DNA from: Mantamonas sphyraenae
Taxonomy: Eukaryota; CRuMs; Mantamonadidae
Assembly: GCA_026936335.1 (NCBI GenBank)
Contig: JAPMXV010000058.1
Location: 299,226 to 363,225 of the forward strand
DNA: 64,000 nucleotides
Direction: 5' to 3'
Within the stretch, counting starts at the first letter, position 1. Each line of letters opens with the position of its first letter. Both the position numbers and the translations under genes were made by a program. Shown here piece after piece: positions 1 through 10,444 of this stretch. Below the pieces are notes generated by a model, which saw only the letters and a program-made list of their open reading frames with translations, was not told the origin of the DNA and searched no databases.

Positions 1-1805
1 TCGCTTCCAATGAAGCGTATGATCTTTGCCATTGCCGCACGGGGCACGAGCGTCCAGGCGGCCAACGGCTTGTAGGGGCAGCCCTCACGTTCAGCAATGC
101 GTGCATTAATCTCTTCGCTGAGGTTCATGAGCAGGAGGAGCTCAAACTTGGTGTTCATGCGCCGGGGCATGAGCCAGTGAATATCCGGCCTCCAAGTGAC
201 GCGCATGCCTTGCAGCTCCAGGCCATACTCCCGGTGGAAGCTTTCCGGGAAGGAATGGTTCCACCAGGCGTCGGCGAGGACGCGGCATGCCACGGTGTCG
301 CCGTCCTCGAAGCGAAGGAATCGCTTGGGTGGCAGCGGCGTGCCTTGCACCAACAAAAGGTAGAGCATTCGCGGTCGGCCCAGGGCGCACGCGTACTCCA
401 GAGGGGTGTCTGTACGGGCGCCGAGAAAGGTGGGGCTGAGGCCTCTGTGCAGAAAGTGAACAGCGAGATCCTGGTTGTTTTTCTCCACGGCCACGTGGAG
501 AGCAGTCTTTGTGTTTGGATAGCTGCTGGCAGATAGGCCAAAGTTCAACAGTCGGATGATGGTGTCGTAGTCGACGCGGTCGACGGCGCGCATGAGATCG
601 ATGGCGCGAGCTTCGTTGCGTGCGACGACGGATCGGACGGTGTTGAGGAGGCGCTCGGACATTTTGGTGGACGTGATGGTGGTCCACAGCAGCAAGTTTG
701 TGCTGCAGGTGCGCAGCCAGTCGGGGATGCAGTCGTCCGTGGCCCGATTGTTGTTGTCCAACCAAAACACCTGGAGGCCGCGGTTGACGAGGCATGCCTG
801 GCCGAGTACGCTCATGCCATAGTCTGTAAAGTTGTTGCTGCTGAGGTTAAGTACAGAGAGGGTGTTGTTGACCTTGAGGGTTTCAGCAAAGGCGACGGCA
901 GAGGTGTCGTTGAGGGAGCAACTGGTGAGGTAGAGCTTGTGCAGGCCCGGATTGAGACGTACGGACCAGGCAAACTCCTCTGCGGTGGGGTCCCCAATGG
1001 GATTGAAGGCAATGTCGACGCTGCGCATGGTGGGGTGGTCGCGAAGGACGAGGGCGAGGGCTACGCCGGTGAGGTCGGTGAGACGGTTCTCGCGAATGTA
1101 CAGCTCGGTGAGCGTGGTGCTGTGGCGGACAGCCTCGACGAGTTCGAGGCCAAAGGCGTCTGTGAGTTTGTTTGTGGTGAGGCGGAGGATCTTGAGGGTG
1201 TTGTTGTGGCGGAGAGCCTCGGAGAGTGCAATGCCGGTTGCGTCGCCAATCTTGCTGACGCTGAGGTCGATCTCCTGCAGAGAGGAGTTGACACGAAGGG
1301 CATCTGCGATGAGGAGGCCTGTGTTGTCTGTGAAATAGTTTGTGCTGAGGCGGACGATGTGGAGGGTGTTGTTTACGGCGAGGAGGTCGGCAATGGCGAC
1401 GCCTGTGGGGTCGCGCAGGTGGCAGCCGTCGAGGACAAGCTCGCGGACATGGCGGTCGAGCATGAGGTACTCTGCGGTTTGCACTCCGTCCACCTCCTTG
1501 AGGCGGCCGCCGTAGGTGAGAAGCCAGGTGCGGTTGGTGCGGTCGCTGACGCACTCGGGCAGGGGAGGGGGCTGGGCGGGCTTGAGCTTGCTGAGGCTGA
1601 CCCAGCCGCCAGTGGCGAGGAGGCGGCCCTTTTCGACGGTGTTTGTGCGTGAGAGGACGAGCTGGCCTTTGCGAACGGACATCTCGCCCGCATTCTTGGC
1701 GTGGTAGTTGCTGGTGGAGCGGAACAGATGGAAGTCTGGCTGAGAGGAGGGCTTCCCATCAAGGTCGAGGGATTCCGACGCCTTGGAGGCGCTGGACTGG
1801 GACAT
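1..1805 (-). CDS. Leucine-rich repeat / ankyrin protein, 3' end beyond the window
   Basis: I read this open frame directly on the minus strand; it runs from an ATG at 1805-1803 to the window edge without a stop, about 600 residues. Residues ~20-75 look like a small SH3-like fold (a run around YHAKNAGEMSVRKGQLV). From ~110 to ~340 there are RNase-inhibitor-type leucine-rich repeats of about 28 residues, with units such as NNTLKILRLTTNKLTD and NPGLHKLYLTSCSLND. After ~400 an ankyrin pair follows (KTALHVAVEKNNQDLAVHFL, DTPLEYACALGRPRMLYLLL). Such combinations usually act as protein-binding scaffolds; no enzymatic domain is visible in the part present. It is divergent from the peptidase gene on the other side of a 74-bp gap. 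The SH3 call is tentative; the LRR and ankyrin calls are firm. Confidence 0.85.
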   Translation of the reverse strand, partial: MSQSSASKASESLDLDGKPSSQPDFHLFRSTSNYHAKNAGEMSVRKGQLVLSRTNTVEKGRLLATGGWVSLSKLKPAQPPPLPECVSDRTNRTWLLTYGGRLKEVDGVQTAEYLMLDRHVRELVLDGCHLRDPTGVAIADLLAVNNTLHIVRLSTNYFTDNTGLLIADALRVNSSLQEIDLSVSKIGDATGIALSEALRHNNTLKILRLTTNKLTDAFGLELVEAVRHSTTLTELYIRENRLTDLTGVALALVLRDHPTMRSVDIAFNPIGDPTAEEFAWSVRLNPGLHKLYLTSCSLNDTSAVAFAETLKVNNTLSVLNLSSNNFTDYGMSVLGQACLVNRGLQVFWLDNNNRATDDCIPDWLRTCSTNLLLWTTITSTKMSERLLNTVRSVVARNEARAIDLMRAVDRVDYDTIIRLLNFGLSASSYPNTKTALHVAVEKNNQDLAVHFLHRGLSPTFLGARTDTPLEYACALGRPRMLYLLLVQGTPLPPKRFLRFEDGDTVACRVLADAWWNHSFPESFHREYGLELQGMRVTWRPDIHWLMPRRMNTKFELLLLMNLSEEINARIAEREGCPYKPLAAWTLVPRAAMAKIIRFIGS

Positions 1806-1879
1806 GGACCGCGTGTGGGGGGGGGGGGGGGGGTTGCGGCGGGTGGCGCACGACAAGCAAGAGCAGTAGCAACGAGCGG
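1806..1879. promoter_or_regulatory. Short divergent intergenic region with a 17-G run
   Basis: Only 74 bp separate the start codons of the LRR gene (minus) and the peptidase gene (plus), so both promoters must lie here or inside the flanking genes. The gap contains an uninterrupted run of 17 G at 1817-1833. No TATA-like element is visible. Confidence 0.5.
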
Positions 1880-4030
1880 ATGTCATCAGAGAGCCTGGCA
1901 CTTTACGAATCCCTGGCAGGGATTGCAGACGTGAGCGGAGGACGGTTGGAGTCTGAGGAGGCGGTGGTGTTGACGCTGTCGCAGCGGGATCTGTTGAACA
2001 AAACGTGGCGGAAGAGCAGCGTGCGGGTGGAGGGTGGAGAGTTGAAGGGCACGCCAAGAGTGCGTGACAGCAAGGTGGTGTTGCAGGCGACGAGCCCGTC
2101 AGGGAGCAAGGTGGCGATTGTGCGGGAGGAGGAGAAGGGAGAGGGAGGCAAGGACGCGGTGTACACGGTGGAGGTGTGGGATGGCAGCGGGTGCAGGGCT
2201 CGTGTGAGCAGCCGCAAGGTGCACGGATCTGTGTATGCGGATGAGTGGTTTGGAGCGTTGAGCTGGAACGCAGAGGAAGACAAGCTGGCGTACGTAGCCG
2301 ACCGGTGCCAGAAGGACAAGCCGGCGTACTTTAGTGTGGAGGCAGTGAACTCGGAGCGAGAAGCAAGCGAACGCGTGGGAAGCAAGTATGACTTTGAGGA
2401 GGACTGGGGAGAGACGTACACTGGACGACACGAGAGCACACTGGTGGTGATGGATGTGGAAGGACGCAGCTTGCGCGTGCTGGACGCCGTGAAGGACGCC
2501 GGGCAGGTCGTATGGACGCCCGAGGGCGAACTTCTGTATGTGGGATGGCAGCCGACGGACAAGGGCGAGCGCATTGGCATCAAGTATTGCTACAACAGGC
2601 CGTCGCGGCTGTATGTGGTTGATGCGGACGGGAACGGAGAGCCGCGTGCGGTGAGTCCGCAGAGCGTGTTTGCACGCTCGCCAAGATTCTCCCCAGACGG
2701 GTCAACGCTCGTGTTTCTGGCAGTGTCTGGAGACACAGAGGTTCACAACACAGTGTCGTCTCTGCACCGTGCAGCGTGGCCTGTGGAGGACGCAGAGGCG
2801 TGTGTGGAGGTTGTTGGCGACGTGGATGTGCCTACGTCCGTCACGGCGTTCCCGGGACTTTACCTGCATGCTCTGCCGCGCAGATGCTTCGTGGATGATC
2901 ACCAGACCATTGTGCTGAGTTCGTCGTGGCGTAGCACGGTGCTTGGCCTGCAGGTGGATCTGGAGAGCGGGGAGGTGAGCGTACTGGGAGGGTGTGCACA
3001 CGGGTCATGGACGGTGCTGGATGCCATTGAGGGCTGTGTGTTGGCGTGTGCAAGCCGTCCGAATGCGCCGGTGACAGTGTACGTGGGAACAGGGTGTGGC
3101 GGTGCCGGCAGCGAGCACGACACAAACACGCAAGTGTGCGAGGCGCGTGCGTGCGGATACACATGGACGCAGGTGTACTCGAGCGAAGCAGCGGTGGAAG
3201 CAGAGGGGCTGACAAAGGCGCTGGGAGAGCTGGACTTTCACATTGAGACGCTGGGCAGCGGGAAGGAAGGAGACGACCATTTCCAGGGCGTGGTGATGCA
3301 CGTGGGCAACGAAGCGCGCCCGACGCTGCTGATGCCTCACGGAGGCCCGCACGGCGTGTATCCAGCAGCACACAGTGTGTTTGCCAGCTACTTGCTGCTG
3401 AGCGGGTACAACCTGGTGTTGGCCAACTACCGTGGTTCGACGGGCTTTGGCAAGCGAGCGCTGACGAGTCTGTGTGGCAAGGCCGGATACCAGGACGTGG
3501 ACGACTGCCAAGCAATCATGGAGGCAGCCATCCGAATGGGCCTGGTGGACACGGAGCACATTGGCGTGGTGGGCGGGTCGCACGGCGGGTTTCTGTCGAC
3601 ACACCTTGTGGCGCAGTTTCCGGAGCGGTACCGGGCGTGTGTGGTGCGCAACCCAGTGACTGCAATCCATACGATGTTTGCAGACACGGACATCAGTGAC
3701 TGGTGCCGTGTGGAGGGCGGCGTGTTTGTGGGCCGTCCGGACGAAGCATACCAGGCGCTGACGGGAGAGCAGATGCAGACGCTGTTCGAGGCGTCGCCTG
3801 TGCGCCATCTGTCATCCAAGCAGTCGCCTACGATGATTATGCTGGGCGAGAAGGACCGACGCGTGCCGTGGAAGACGCAGGGCGTGGCGTACTTTCGCCA
3901 GCTGCGAAACGCGGGGGTCCCGGTGAAGCTGCTGCAGTTCCCCAAGAGCGCACATGCCATTGTGGATGTGGAGGAGGAGACGACATCCAACGTACGCATG
4001 GTTCAGTGGTTCGACGAGCATGTGATGTGA
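1880..4030 (+). CDS. APEH: Acylaminoacyl-peptidase (S9C prolyl oligopeptidase family)
   Basis: 716 residues, close to the usual ~730 for this family. The enzyme removes N-acylated amino acids from peptides in the cytosol. The N-terminal ~430 residues form the beta-propeller typical of S9 peptidases. The C-terminal alpha/beta-hydrolase domain carries the nucleophile elbow GVVGGSHGGF (Ser in GGSHGG), the acid in MLGEKDRRVPW and the histidine in FPKSAHAIVD. The oxyanion-region motif PHGGPHG is also present. The frame is open upstream to 1643, but that stretch overlaps the divergent LRR gene and is not peptidase-like, so I chose the ATG at 1880. It is intronless and converges on the next gene with 11 bp between stop codons. 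Confidence 0.93.
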   Translation: MSSESLALYESLAGIADVSGGRLESEEAVVLTLSQRDLLNKTWRKSSVRVEGGELKGTPRVRDSKVVLQATSPSGSKVAIVREEEKGEGGKDAVYTVEVWDGSGCRARVSSRKVHGSVYADEWFGALSWNAEEDKLAYVADRCQKDKPAYFSVEAVNSEREASERVGSKYDFEEDWGETYTGRHESTLVVMDVEGRSLRVLDAVKDAGQVVWTPEGELLYVGWQPTDKGERIGIKYCYNRPSRLYVVDADGNGEPRAVSPQSVFARSPRFSPDGSTLVFLAVSGDTEVHNTVSSLHRAAWPVEDAEACVEVVGDVDVPTSVTAFPGLYLHALPRRCFVDDHQTIVLSSSWRSTVLGLQVDLESGEVSVLGGCAHGSWTVLDAIEGCVLACASRPNAPVTVYVGTGCGGAGSEHDTNTQVCEARACGYTWTQVYSSEAAVEAEGLTKALGELDFHIETLGSGKEGDDHFQGVVMHVGNEARPTLLMPHGGPHGVYPAAHSVFASYLLLSGYNLVLANYRGSTGFGKRALTSLCGKAGYQDVDDCQAIMEAAIRMGLVDTEHIGVVGGSHGGFLSTHLVAQFPERYRACVVRNPVTAIHTMFADTDISDWCRVEGGVFVGRPDEAYQALTGEQMQTLFEASPVRHLSSKQSPTMIMLGEKDRRVPWKTQGVAYFRQLRNAGVPVKLLQFPKSAHAIVDVEEETTSNVRMVQWFDEHVM

Positions 4031-4041
4031 GGTTCGAGCTT

Positions 4042-5320
4042 TCATTGCTCTGTGGCAGTGGCCTGCAGGACGCTTGCTGCGTGCTCCCAATCGAAAGGCA
4101 GGCCTGTGTTGAGGAGAGGATCGAGAGCCCACATGTGGCGCCAATGGAGATAGTGAAAACTGATGGGATAGGGAACGGGAGGCGGTTCTGTGTCGGCGTG
4201 TTTTGGGTCGAGGTAGTGTGCAGGAGATTGGCTGTAGAATCCGGGAATCTGCGTGGGATGGATGCCAAGCTGATTGGCACAGCTCCCAATCCAGACATCG
4301 GATGTCTGGAAGCGTGTCCAGTCGCAGTCGCCGTCCTTGTCCTGGGCATGCTGCGCCAACTTGTGCACAAAGGAGCGTGAGCCTACCCACCCTGCGCCGC
4401 CCGATAGGTAGACGCCATGTTCACCAAAGACACGCTGACCCAAGTACCAGTCGCGGTTTGGGTCGAACTGGGAAAGTTTCCTGCGCAGATTGATGGGCGA
4501 GTACATCGTGTCGTCTATGCCAGGGATGAGTCAGGAGAGAAGTGGGGAGTGAAAAGTGAGGGGACAAGGGATGGTGTGCCGTTACGTACCGTCTGCAAAA
4601 GCAATCCACTTTGCCCGTGGGAACCATTTGAGGGTGCGGAAAAGAGCACCCGGCCATTTGTTCTGTGCAATCATCCAGGCACGGCCATACTTTGGACGGA
4701 TGATGTCCGAGGCGTCGTCGTCCATATCGAGGTCTGGGAGGCCGTACACGGGATGGTCGGGATGGTAGGCGTCGGAAAACAGGAGGACGTGGTGGTCGGC
4801 AGCGTGGCGACTCCACGCGCGAACGCCCTTGACACGGCTGTTGTGCATGACTTGGCCCGTGATGACGACGAATACAATGTCATGAAGTGACACAGGGTAC
4901 ACTTGTGCGCCAATGTGGTCGTCAAAGAGCTTCTGCGCTGCGTCGAGGCGACTGCTGTCAGGACGGAGGACCTCTGCGGAGGAGCGCGCTGCGTTGGCGC
5001 GAGGGAAGAAAGGGCGGCTGTTGTCTTTGTGCATGGCTTCCAAGGAGTCGCGCAGCCTGTCTTGGCCAGCTACGGGCTCGTGGTGAGAGAGTCCAGGGAA
5101 GCGGGGCGGGCTGTGGAAAGGTGAGCAGGTCCTGGTCGTCTGCCGGCGTGTCGACACGGAGCTTGCGTGGGTTTGCAGAGCGAAGTGCAGAGAGGGACCA
5201 GGCCATACGAAGGACAAGGAGGAGGAGGATGCAGATGAAAGCGTGTGTGCGCACTTGCCACAGAGCGTGGAGGAGGGCGAGAATGCGAGGCTGTCGCGTT
5301 GGACGCGAGGCACGGCGCAT
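4042..5320 (-). CDS. GT31 glycosyltransferase, core-1 beta-1,3-galactosyltransferase/Fringe-like
   Basis: Likely three exons: 5320-5158, 5069-4590 and 4514-4042, giving 371 residues, similar to C1GALT1. The 4515-4589 intron is well supported: joining restores AKWIAFADDDTMYSPINL, the DxD metal-binding motif of GT31 enzymes. Downstream are YLSGGAGWV, a conserved acceptor-site motif, and ISFHYLH, matching the family's C-terminal histidine motif. The N-terminus beginning MRRASRPTRQ carries a hydrophobic segment (about residues 20-35) that suits a type II Golgi anchor, but it is in another frame from the catalytic part; an 88-nt intron (5070-5157) joins them in frame, with a weak donor. It probably adds galactose to O-linked GalNAc or an equivalent sugar in the Golgi. 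The family call is secure, the substrate is inference. Confidence 0.82.
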
Positions 5321-5443
5321 TGGAGAGTGACGAGTGACGAGAGGGGAGGAAGGTGGGAGGAGATTTGTGTGGATGGGATGCTTGGTGAGAGAACGGGGGG
5401 GAAGCAGGGATGGGTTGCGCCAGTGGAGGCAAGAAGGTTTGCC

Positions 5444-6148
5444 ATGTTTTGTCGAGGCGGAGGGAGGCTGCGACGCGCACATGTGGGACAAGTGCACCGA
5501 TGGATGGGTGGAGGGAGTGTGGAGATGCAACAGCAACGGGGAGTGAGCGTCAATGCAAACCAACTGCGACCAGGGAATCTGGTGCGGATGAAGGATCGGA
5601 TCCTGAACGTGGTGAGCGCGCAACACACGAAAACGGGCCGTGGGTCGGCATACGTTCAGACAGAGCTGCGGGACATCATGGCAGACACGAAAGTCAAGGT
5701 ACGGCTGCGATCGTCAGAGAGTGTGGACAAAGTGTACGTGGACAAGGAGAGCTGGGTGTTTTCGTACTCTTTGCCCGAGGACGAAGCGGCGGGTGTGTAC
5801 CAGCTGGTGTTCAACACACCGGATTACCTGAACGAAATGACGGTGATGTCGACCGAGGTGGCGTGGAAGGGCCGCATGGACCTGATGACGAGCGGGATGG
5901 CTGTGGATCTGCTGCTGGAAAATGCACGGCCGCTGATTGTGCAATACGAGAGCGTGCAGGTGCCTGTGGTGGAAGCAGACGCATTTATCCCCGGGCAGAC
6001 AGCAAAGCCACGCGCCAAGATGGCCCTGGTGGAGACACACATGCCGCAGCCGGTCAAACTGAGCGTGCCATCGCACGTGGAAGCAGGGGACGTGCTCGAG
6101 GTACGCAGCAACGGCGAGTATGTGAAGAGGGTGGGCAAGGGAGTTTGA
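5444..6148 (+). CDS. Elongation factor P, probably mitochondrial
   Basis: 234 residues. From about residue 30 the sequence follows EF-P: an N-terminal KOW-like domain (VSVNANQLRPGNLVRMKDR) with the tip loop AQHTKTGRGSAYVQTELRD, then OB-type domains. EF-P rescues ribosomes stalled at polyproline. The tip residue that is lysine in Escherichia coli (KPGKG) is arginine here, so it would not be lysylated in the E. coli manner. Eukaryotic nuclear EF-P genes normally serve organelles. Starting at ATG 5444 gives a short basic leader (MFCRGGGRLRRAHVGQVHRW) suited to mitochondrial import; the frame is open further upstream, so the start is a choice. It is divergent from the glycosyltransferase and convergent with the ankyrin gene 73 bp downstream. 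Confidence 0.85.
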   Translation: MFCRGGGRLRRAHVGQVHRWMGGGSVEMQQQRGVSVNANQLRPGNLVRMKDRILNVVSAQHTKTGRGSAYVQTELRDIMADTKVKVRLRSSESVDKVYVDKESWVFSYSLPEDEAAGVYQLVFNTPDYLNEMTVMSTEVAWKGRMDLMTSGMAVDLLLENARPLIVQYESVQVPVVEADAFIPGQTAKPRAKMALVETHMPQPVKLSVPSHVEAGDVLEVRSNGEYVKRVGKGV

Positions 6149-6221
6149 CGACGAAGGACGGGAGGGAGGGGGAGGAGGGAGCGAGATGCAAGGTTGCAAT
6201 GCAGGAGAACGGTGTTCATGT

Positions 6222-7232
6222 TCACGTGCGAGTGTTGCGGACGGCAAACCCCATTTGGCCGAGCCAGATGATGATGCGATCGAGGACTTCGATGGGTTGT
6301 GTGTGCCACAAGGCCGTGGGTATGTACGATTCGATTTCGCCTGCTTCGAGGAGACGATCATGCTCGGCGTCGTTCACGACGAGGCAGAGTTCGATCTGCT
6401 CGTCGACGGCAGAGGCAAACAGATGGTGGGATTCGGCGGTCCAAATGATTTCAGAAGCGAGGGCGTCTGTCCATCCTTCGGTGATCCCCTGGTGCATGTC
6501 CTCGACCATGTCGATGACGCGCTGGCGTCTGTTGCGGCGTGCGGCGCTGAGGAGGCGCTCCTTGTTGTTTCCCTTGTCGAGGTCAAAGCCAAAGATGAGG
6601 AGAAGGCAGACGATGTTGACGTGGCCACGTTGGGCTGCGAGGAAGATGGGATTCTCGATCAGGTGCGCATCCTTGCGCTTGGTGCTGTTCGAAGCGGTCC
6701 AGTACTCGGCAATGCCTGTTTGCGTTCTTGTTCCTTTGGCGTCGTCGTCGTTGTCACTCCTGTCTGCGTCGAAAATGTCCAGGCTAGCGCCCTGCTCGAG
6801 AAGTGAGAAGGCCGTCTCTGTGTTTCCGCTCTCGCAGGCGGCGTGCAGCGGCGTTTTCCCATTGTCATTGATCCAATTGATGGTGGCGCCGTGTGCAATG
6901 AGGTCGTTCACATAGAAAAAGCGGTCGTGACGTGCGGCGAAAAAGAGAGGTGTGTTGCCAAAGTCGTCGGTGACGTTTGGCTTTGCTCCGAGCTGCAAGA
7001 GGGTGTGGAAGGCTTCCTTGAGGCCAAACTTTGTGGCAATGACAAGCATGGGCATGCCGAGGGAGTCCTTGTGGTTTGGGTTGCTGGGGTTGAACTTGTG
7101 TGTGACGAGGCGGACGATCTCCTCTGCGTCGTTGTTCCGCACCGCTTCGGCGAGGGAAAACTTGACGTTGACTTTGGGCTCGTCAGCCACTGGGAAAGCC
7201 TGCTGCACTTTGCTTTCCCACGGAGTTGACAT
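6222..7232 (-). CDS. Ankyrin-repeat protein
   Basis: 336 residues from the ATG at 7232-7230; upstream in-frame sequence overlaps the next, divergent gene and was excluded. Ankyrin repeats cover about residues 25-240, with clear units such as FGNTPLFFAARHDRFFYVND and NGKTPLHAACESGNTETAFS. An acidic insert (SDNDDDAKG) separates the last repeats. The C-terminal ~100 residues are not ankyrin and have no recognised domain. It is likely a binding scaffold. Its start codon is 59 bp from that of the next ankyrin gene, so the two may share a promoter. Confidence 0.85.
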   Translation of the reverse strand: MSTPWESKVQQAFPVADEPKVNVKFSLAEAVRNNDAEEIVRLVTHKFNPSNPNHKDSLGMPMLVIATKFGLKEAFHTLLQLGAKPNVTDDFGNTPLFFAARHDRFFYVNDLIAHGATINWINDNGKTPLHAACESGNTETAFSLLEQGASLDIFDADRSDNDDDAKGTRTQTGIAEYWTASNSTKRKDAHLIENPIFLAAQRGHVNIVCLLLIFGFDLDKGNNKERLLSAARRNRRQRVIDMVEDMHQGITEGWTDALASEIIWTAESHHLFASAVDEQIELCLVVNDAEHDRLLEAGEIESYIPTALWHTQPIEVLDRIIIWLGQMGFAVRNTRT

Positions 7233-7291
7233 GGGTTCGGTGTTGCGCAGGGCAGCGCAACTCAGCGAACAACTGAGCAACTTTTTTGTCG

Positions 7292-10200
7292 ATGGAGGTT
7301 GCATACCGAGCGTCGGCGTTGCACCAAGCGATTGCTGAGGGTGAGGCGCAGGAGTGCATGCGGCTGCTGAGCAAGGGAGGGATGGCAGGGAGCAGCGAGG
7401 CAGCGCAAGTGGATGTGCTGGGCAACACGGCGATGCACATGTTGGTGCTGTGTCCGGCAATCTTTAGCACGGCAGAGCAGCTGCAGTGTATGGGGCTTCT
7501 GCACAAAGCACAGCCGGGACTGGTGGAAGTTGGGGACGCGTATGGACGGACGCCCGTGCTAGTGGCAGCACACCATGGGTTGGAGGAGGTGGTGGAGCAT
7601 TTGCTGGTGCGTCTGGGCGCAAATGTGCTGTGCACGGACAAGCAAGACAATACGGCGCTTCACTTGGCCGCGTACAATGGCCACTCGCAGGTGTTTGAGG
7701 TGTTGCTGGGTCATGTGAGGAAACAGCGGAGCAAGGCGAGCTTCCTGAACTGGGTGAACGAATCGTGGCAAACGGCGCTCCATGTTGCCTGTGCGCAGGG
7801 CCACTCGGACTGTGTGAGCATTCTGCTGGCACACGGTAGGTGGGAGTAGAAAGAGAGAGAGAGAGAGAGAGAGAGTGTGTGTGTGTGTATGTGTGATAGA
7901 GGATGTGGAGAGGCTGGAGGGGACAGTGCGTGTCGCCGGGGGGGGGAACTGACATGGAGATGAAGGCGCGAAAAGCGACTTGCTCGATCAGCGCGGGCTG
8001 TGCGCACTGAGCGTGGCTGTGGGTGGACTGCATACGTCGTGTGTAGAGGTGTTGATGTTAAACGACGCCGACCCAACGCTTGCAGATGCACAGGGAAAGT
8101 CGTGCATGCACTGGGTCGCGCAGAGAGGGGCGGAGGAAGCGCTGAAGCTGATTGTGGCGCTGAGCCAAGACACGAGGGTGCTGGTGAATGCCAAGGACGT
8201 GGATGGACACACTCCGCTGCACTATGCCGTGGCCAACAACCACCCTGGGATGGTGTCGCTGCTTCTGGAGCTCGGGGCGGCAGTGGACGCCCGTGGAAGG
8301 GATGGCGCGCAGCCCTTGCATATGGCAGCCATGGCCGGATATGTCGAGTGTGCGCAGCTATTGCTGGAGCATGGGGCGTCGGAGAATGCGTCGGATAACA
8401 GTCTGCAAACGCCATTGCATGTGTGTTGCCAGAGAGGTGAGGTTGTTGCACGAAGGAAGGGGACCAAGGCTGACACCAGTTGATGCACACACGCACACGC
8501 CACAGCTTGCATCTCAGTATGCAGACACGGAACTGATGGGGCTTTTGATGGACAACGGTGCAGACGTATCGTTGCGAGACGTAAACGGGTCGCACGCGCT
8601 GCACTATGCAGCGAGCAGCGGAAACGCGCTGAATGCAAACCTGTTGCTGAATTCCGGGGTTGACGTGGACTGTGTAGACTACAACGGCAAGAGTGCACTG
8701 CATTTGGCGGCCCTGTCTGGATTCGTGGACTTTGTGGCGCTGCTATTGCAGCGCCAGGCGCGATACGACCTCGGGGACCAGTCGGGCCGATTGGCGGTGC
8801 ACTGGGCGGCAGCAGGTGGGTCGGCAAGCACAGTGCAACGTCTTCTGTCTGTGAACCCGTACCAGGCCAGCGAAAGAGACCGGGAAGGGAGAAACAGCCT
8901 GCATTGGAGTGCAAGCATGAACCATGTCGAGGTGTGCCGCAGCCTAGTGGAAGACTATGGCCTGGAGGTAGGAGCGAACGACGTGGACGGGTGCAATGCA
9001 CTGCACCTGGCTGCTCGCTCAGGAGCTGTGCAAGCGGTGGAGTATCTGCTGAGTGTCGGGGTAGAAGTGGACGCACGCACGGCGCAGGGGTCGACTGCGT
9101 TGCATCTGGCGGTGTGTTACGGGGACATGGACACAGTACAGATGCTGGTGGATGCTGGAGCCTCTGTGGACGCGGTGGACAACGACGGGCGCACACCTCT
9201 GTTTGATGCAGCCTTTCACGACCACGTGGAGTGCTGTGCTTTGCTGCTGAGCCACGGAGCTCGAATTGGCGTGATGGATGAGACGGGTCGGTCGGTGATG
9301 CACGCGGCAGCTGCAGGTGGGGCACGACAAACGCTGGAGTGGCTGCTGGAGGCGACAGAGCCGGCGGCGGTAAACGTAGCGGACAGCAACGGGCGCACGT
9401 GTCTCATGTACGCGTGCAAGCACAACCACACGGAAGTGGTGACTCTGTTTGTGTCAGCGCGGAGCAAAGCTAAACGCACATACGATCAAACACCAAAAAG
9501 TGGCGTTGCACGTGGCGGCGAGCAGAGGCCATACAAATCTGATCCCGATCCTACTGGAGTATGGAGCGGACTGCAACGCGCAAGACGCAGCAGGTGTGAG
9601 TCTGTTGCACTGGGCGGCAGCGACGGGAGACCAAAAAGTGGTGCGGCTGCTGCTCGACCACGGGGCGGATCTGGAACTGGGCGACAAGCGAGGCACACGC
9701 GCACTGCACTATGCGGCGTCGCTGTCGTCGCCAGACACAGTGAGCATCCTGTTGCAAGCTGGTGCTCAGGCAGCGCAGGGCAACGCCGAGGGGATGACCG
9801 CATTGCACTTTGCGGCTTACTTTGGCAACTGGTGTGTATGCCAGCACCTGTTGGCAGAGACATCGCTTCACAGAGACGTGCAAGATGCGCATGGGAGTAC
9901 GCCGTGGAGTCTTGCGGAGTACGCGGGCCACGAGCAGGTGCTCAAGGTGTTTGAGAACGAACCGGTCGCGGTGGTGAATACGCCGCGCTCCAAGAAGCGT
10001 GGGAGCTCGGGCCTGGAGTCGCCGTCTGTGGAGATGCCCACTTTGAATCCGTGGGTGCGCACGCCTGGAAGGGAGGAAAGCTGGGAGAAGCACGAGCAAC
10101 GGGCACGTGAAGAAATGTTGGATCGGATGAGTGGGCCCGGCTCCCCTCTGGCGCCGCGGAGGCGACGTCAAGTGGGAGGGGCAGCAGCAGCAAGAAATAG

Positions 10201-10387
10201 TCCCGCAGGGAGTGCCAGTGGACGTGCAGCGCATGCGCTGGACTTTAGCAAACTGGAGGTGGAACACGAAGAAGTGACACAAGGACGAGGTGGAGGGTCG
10301 ACAGGGATTGGGGCTACGGCACAGCGGCTTGTAGTAACCCTGGTATTGCTTGTGCTTGTGCTCGTGTTTCGGTTTGGGCTGGTGTGA
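7292..10387 (+). CDS. Large ankyrin-repeat protein with C-terminal membrane anchor
   Basis: Exons 7292-7835, 7966-8436 and 8525-10387; splicing keeps the ankyrin register (for example HVCCQR joins DTELMGLLMDNGADV). About 18-20 consecutive ankyrin repeats run through most of the ~960 residues. A basic, low-complexity stretch follows, then a C-terminal hydrophobic segment (RLVVTLVLLVLVLVFRFGLV) that looks like a tail anchor. Near 9449 the frame changes without a plausible intron: repeats continue as LFV in one frame and CQRGAKLNAH in the next. Dropping one base would restore a perfect repeat, so this is either an assembly error or a recent frameshift. Without it the protein would end soon afterwards and lose the anchor. 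Confidence 0.82.
7851..7894 (+). repeat. GA/GT dinucleotide microsatellite in an intron
   Basis: A (GA)n tract passes directly into a (GT)n tract inside the first intron of the ankyrin gene. Confidence 0.9.
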
Positions 10388-10444
10388 GTGCGCGAGAGGT
10401 GCAAGAAAGGGGGAGGGAGAGACCTGACGAGCAGAGCAGACGAA

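Noticed and set aside
1643-1879. N-terminal extension of the peptidase to 795 residues
   Set aside because: It overlaps the divergent LRR gene and includes a G-run-encoded Gly stretch; the family begins near the ATG at 1880.
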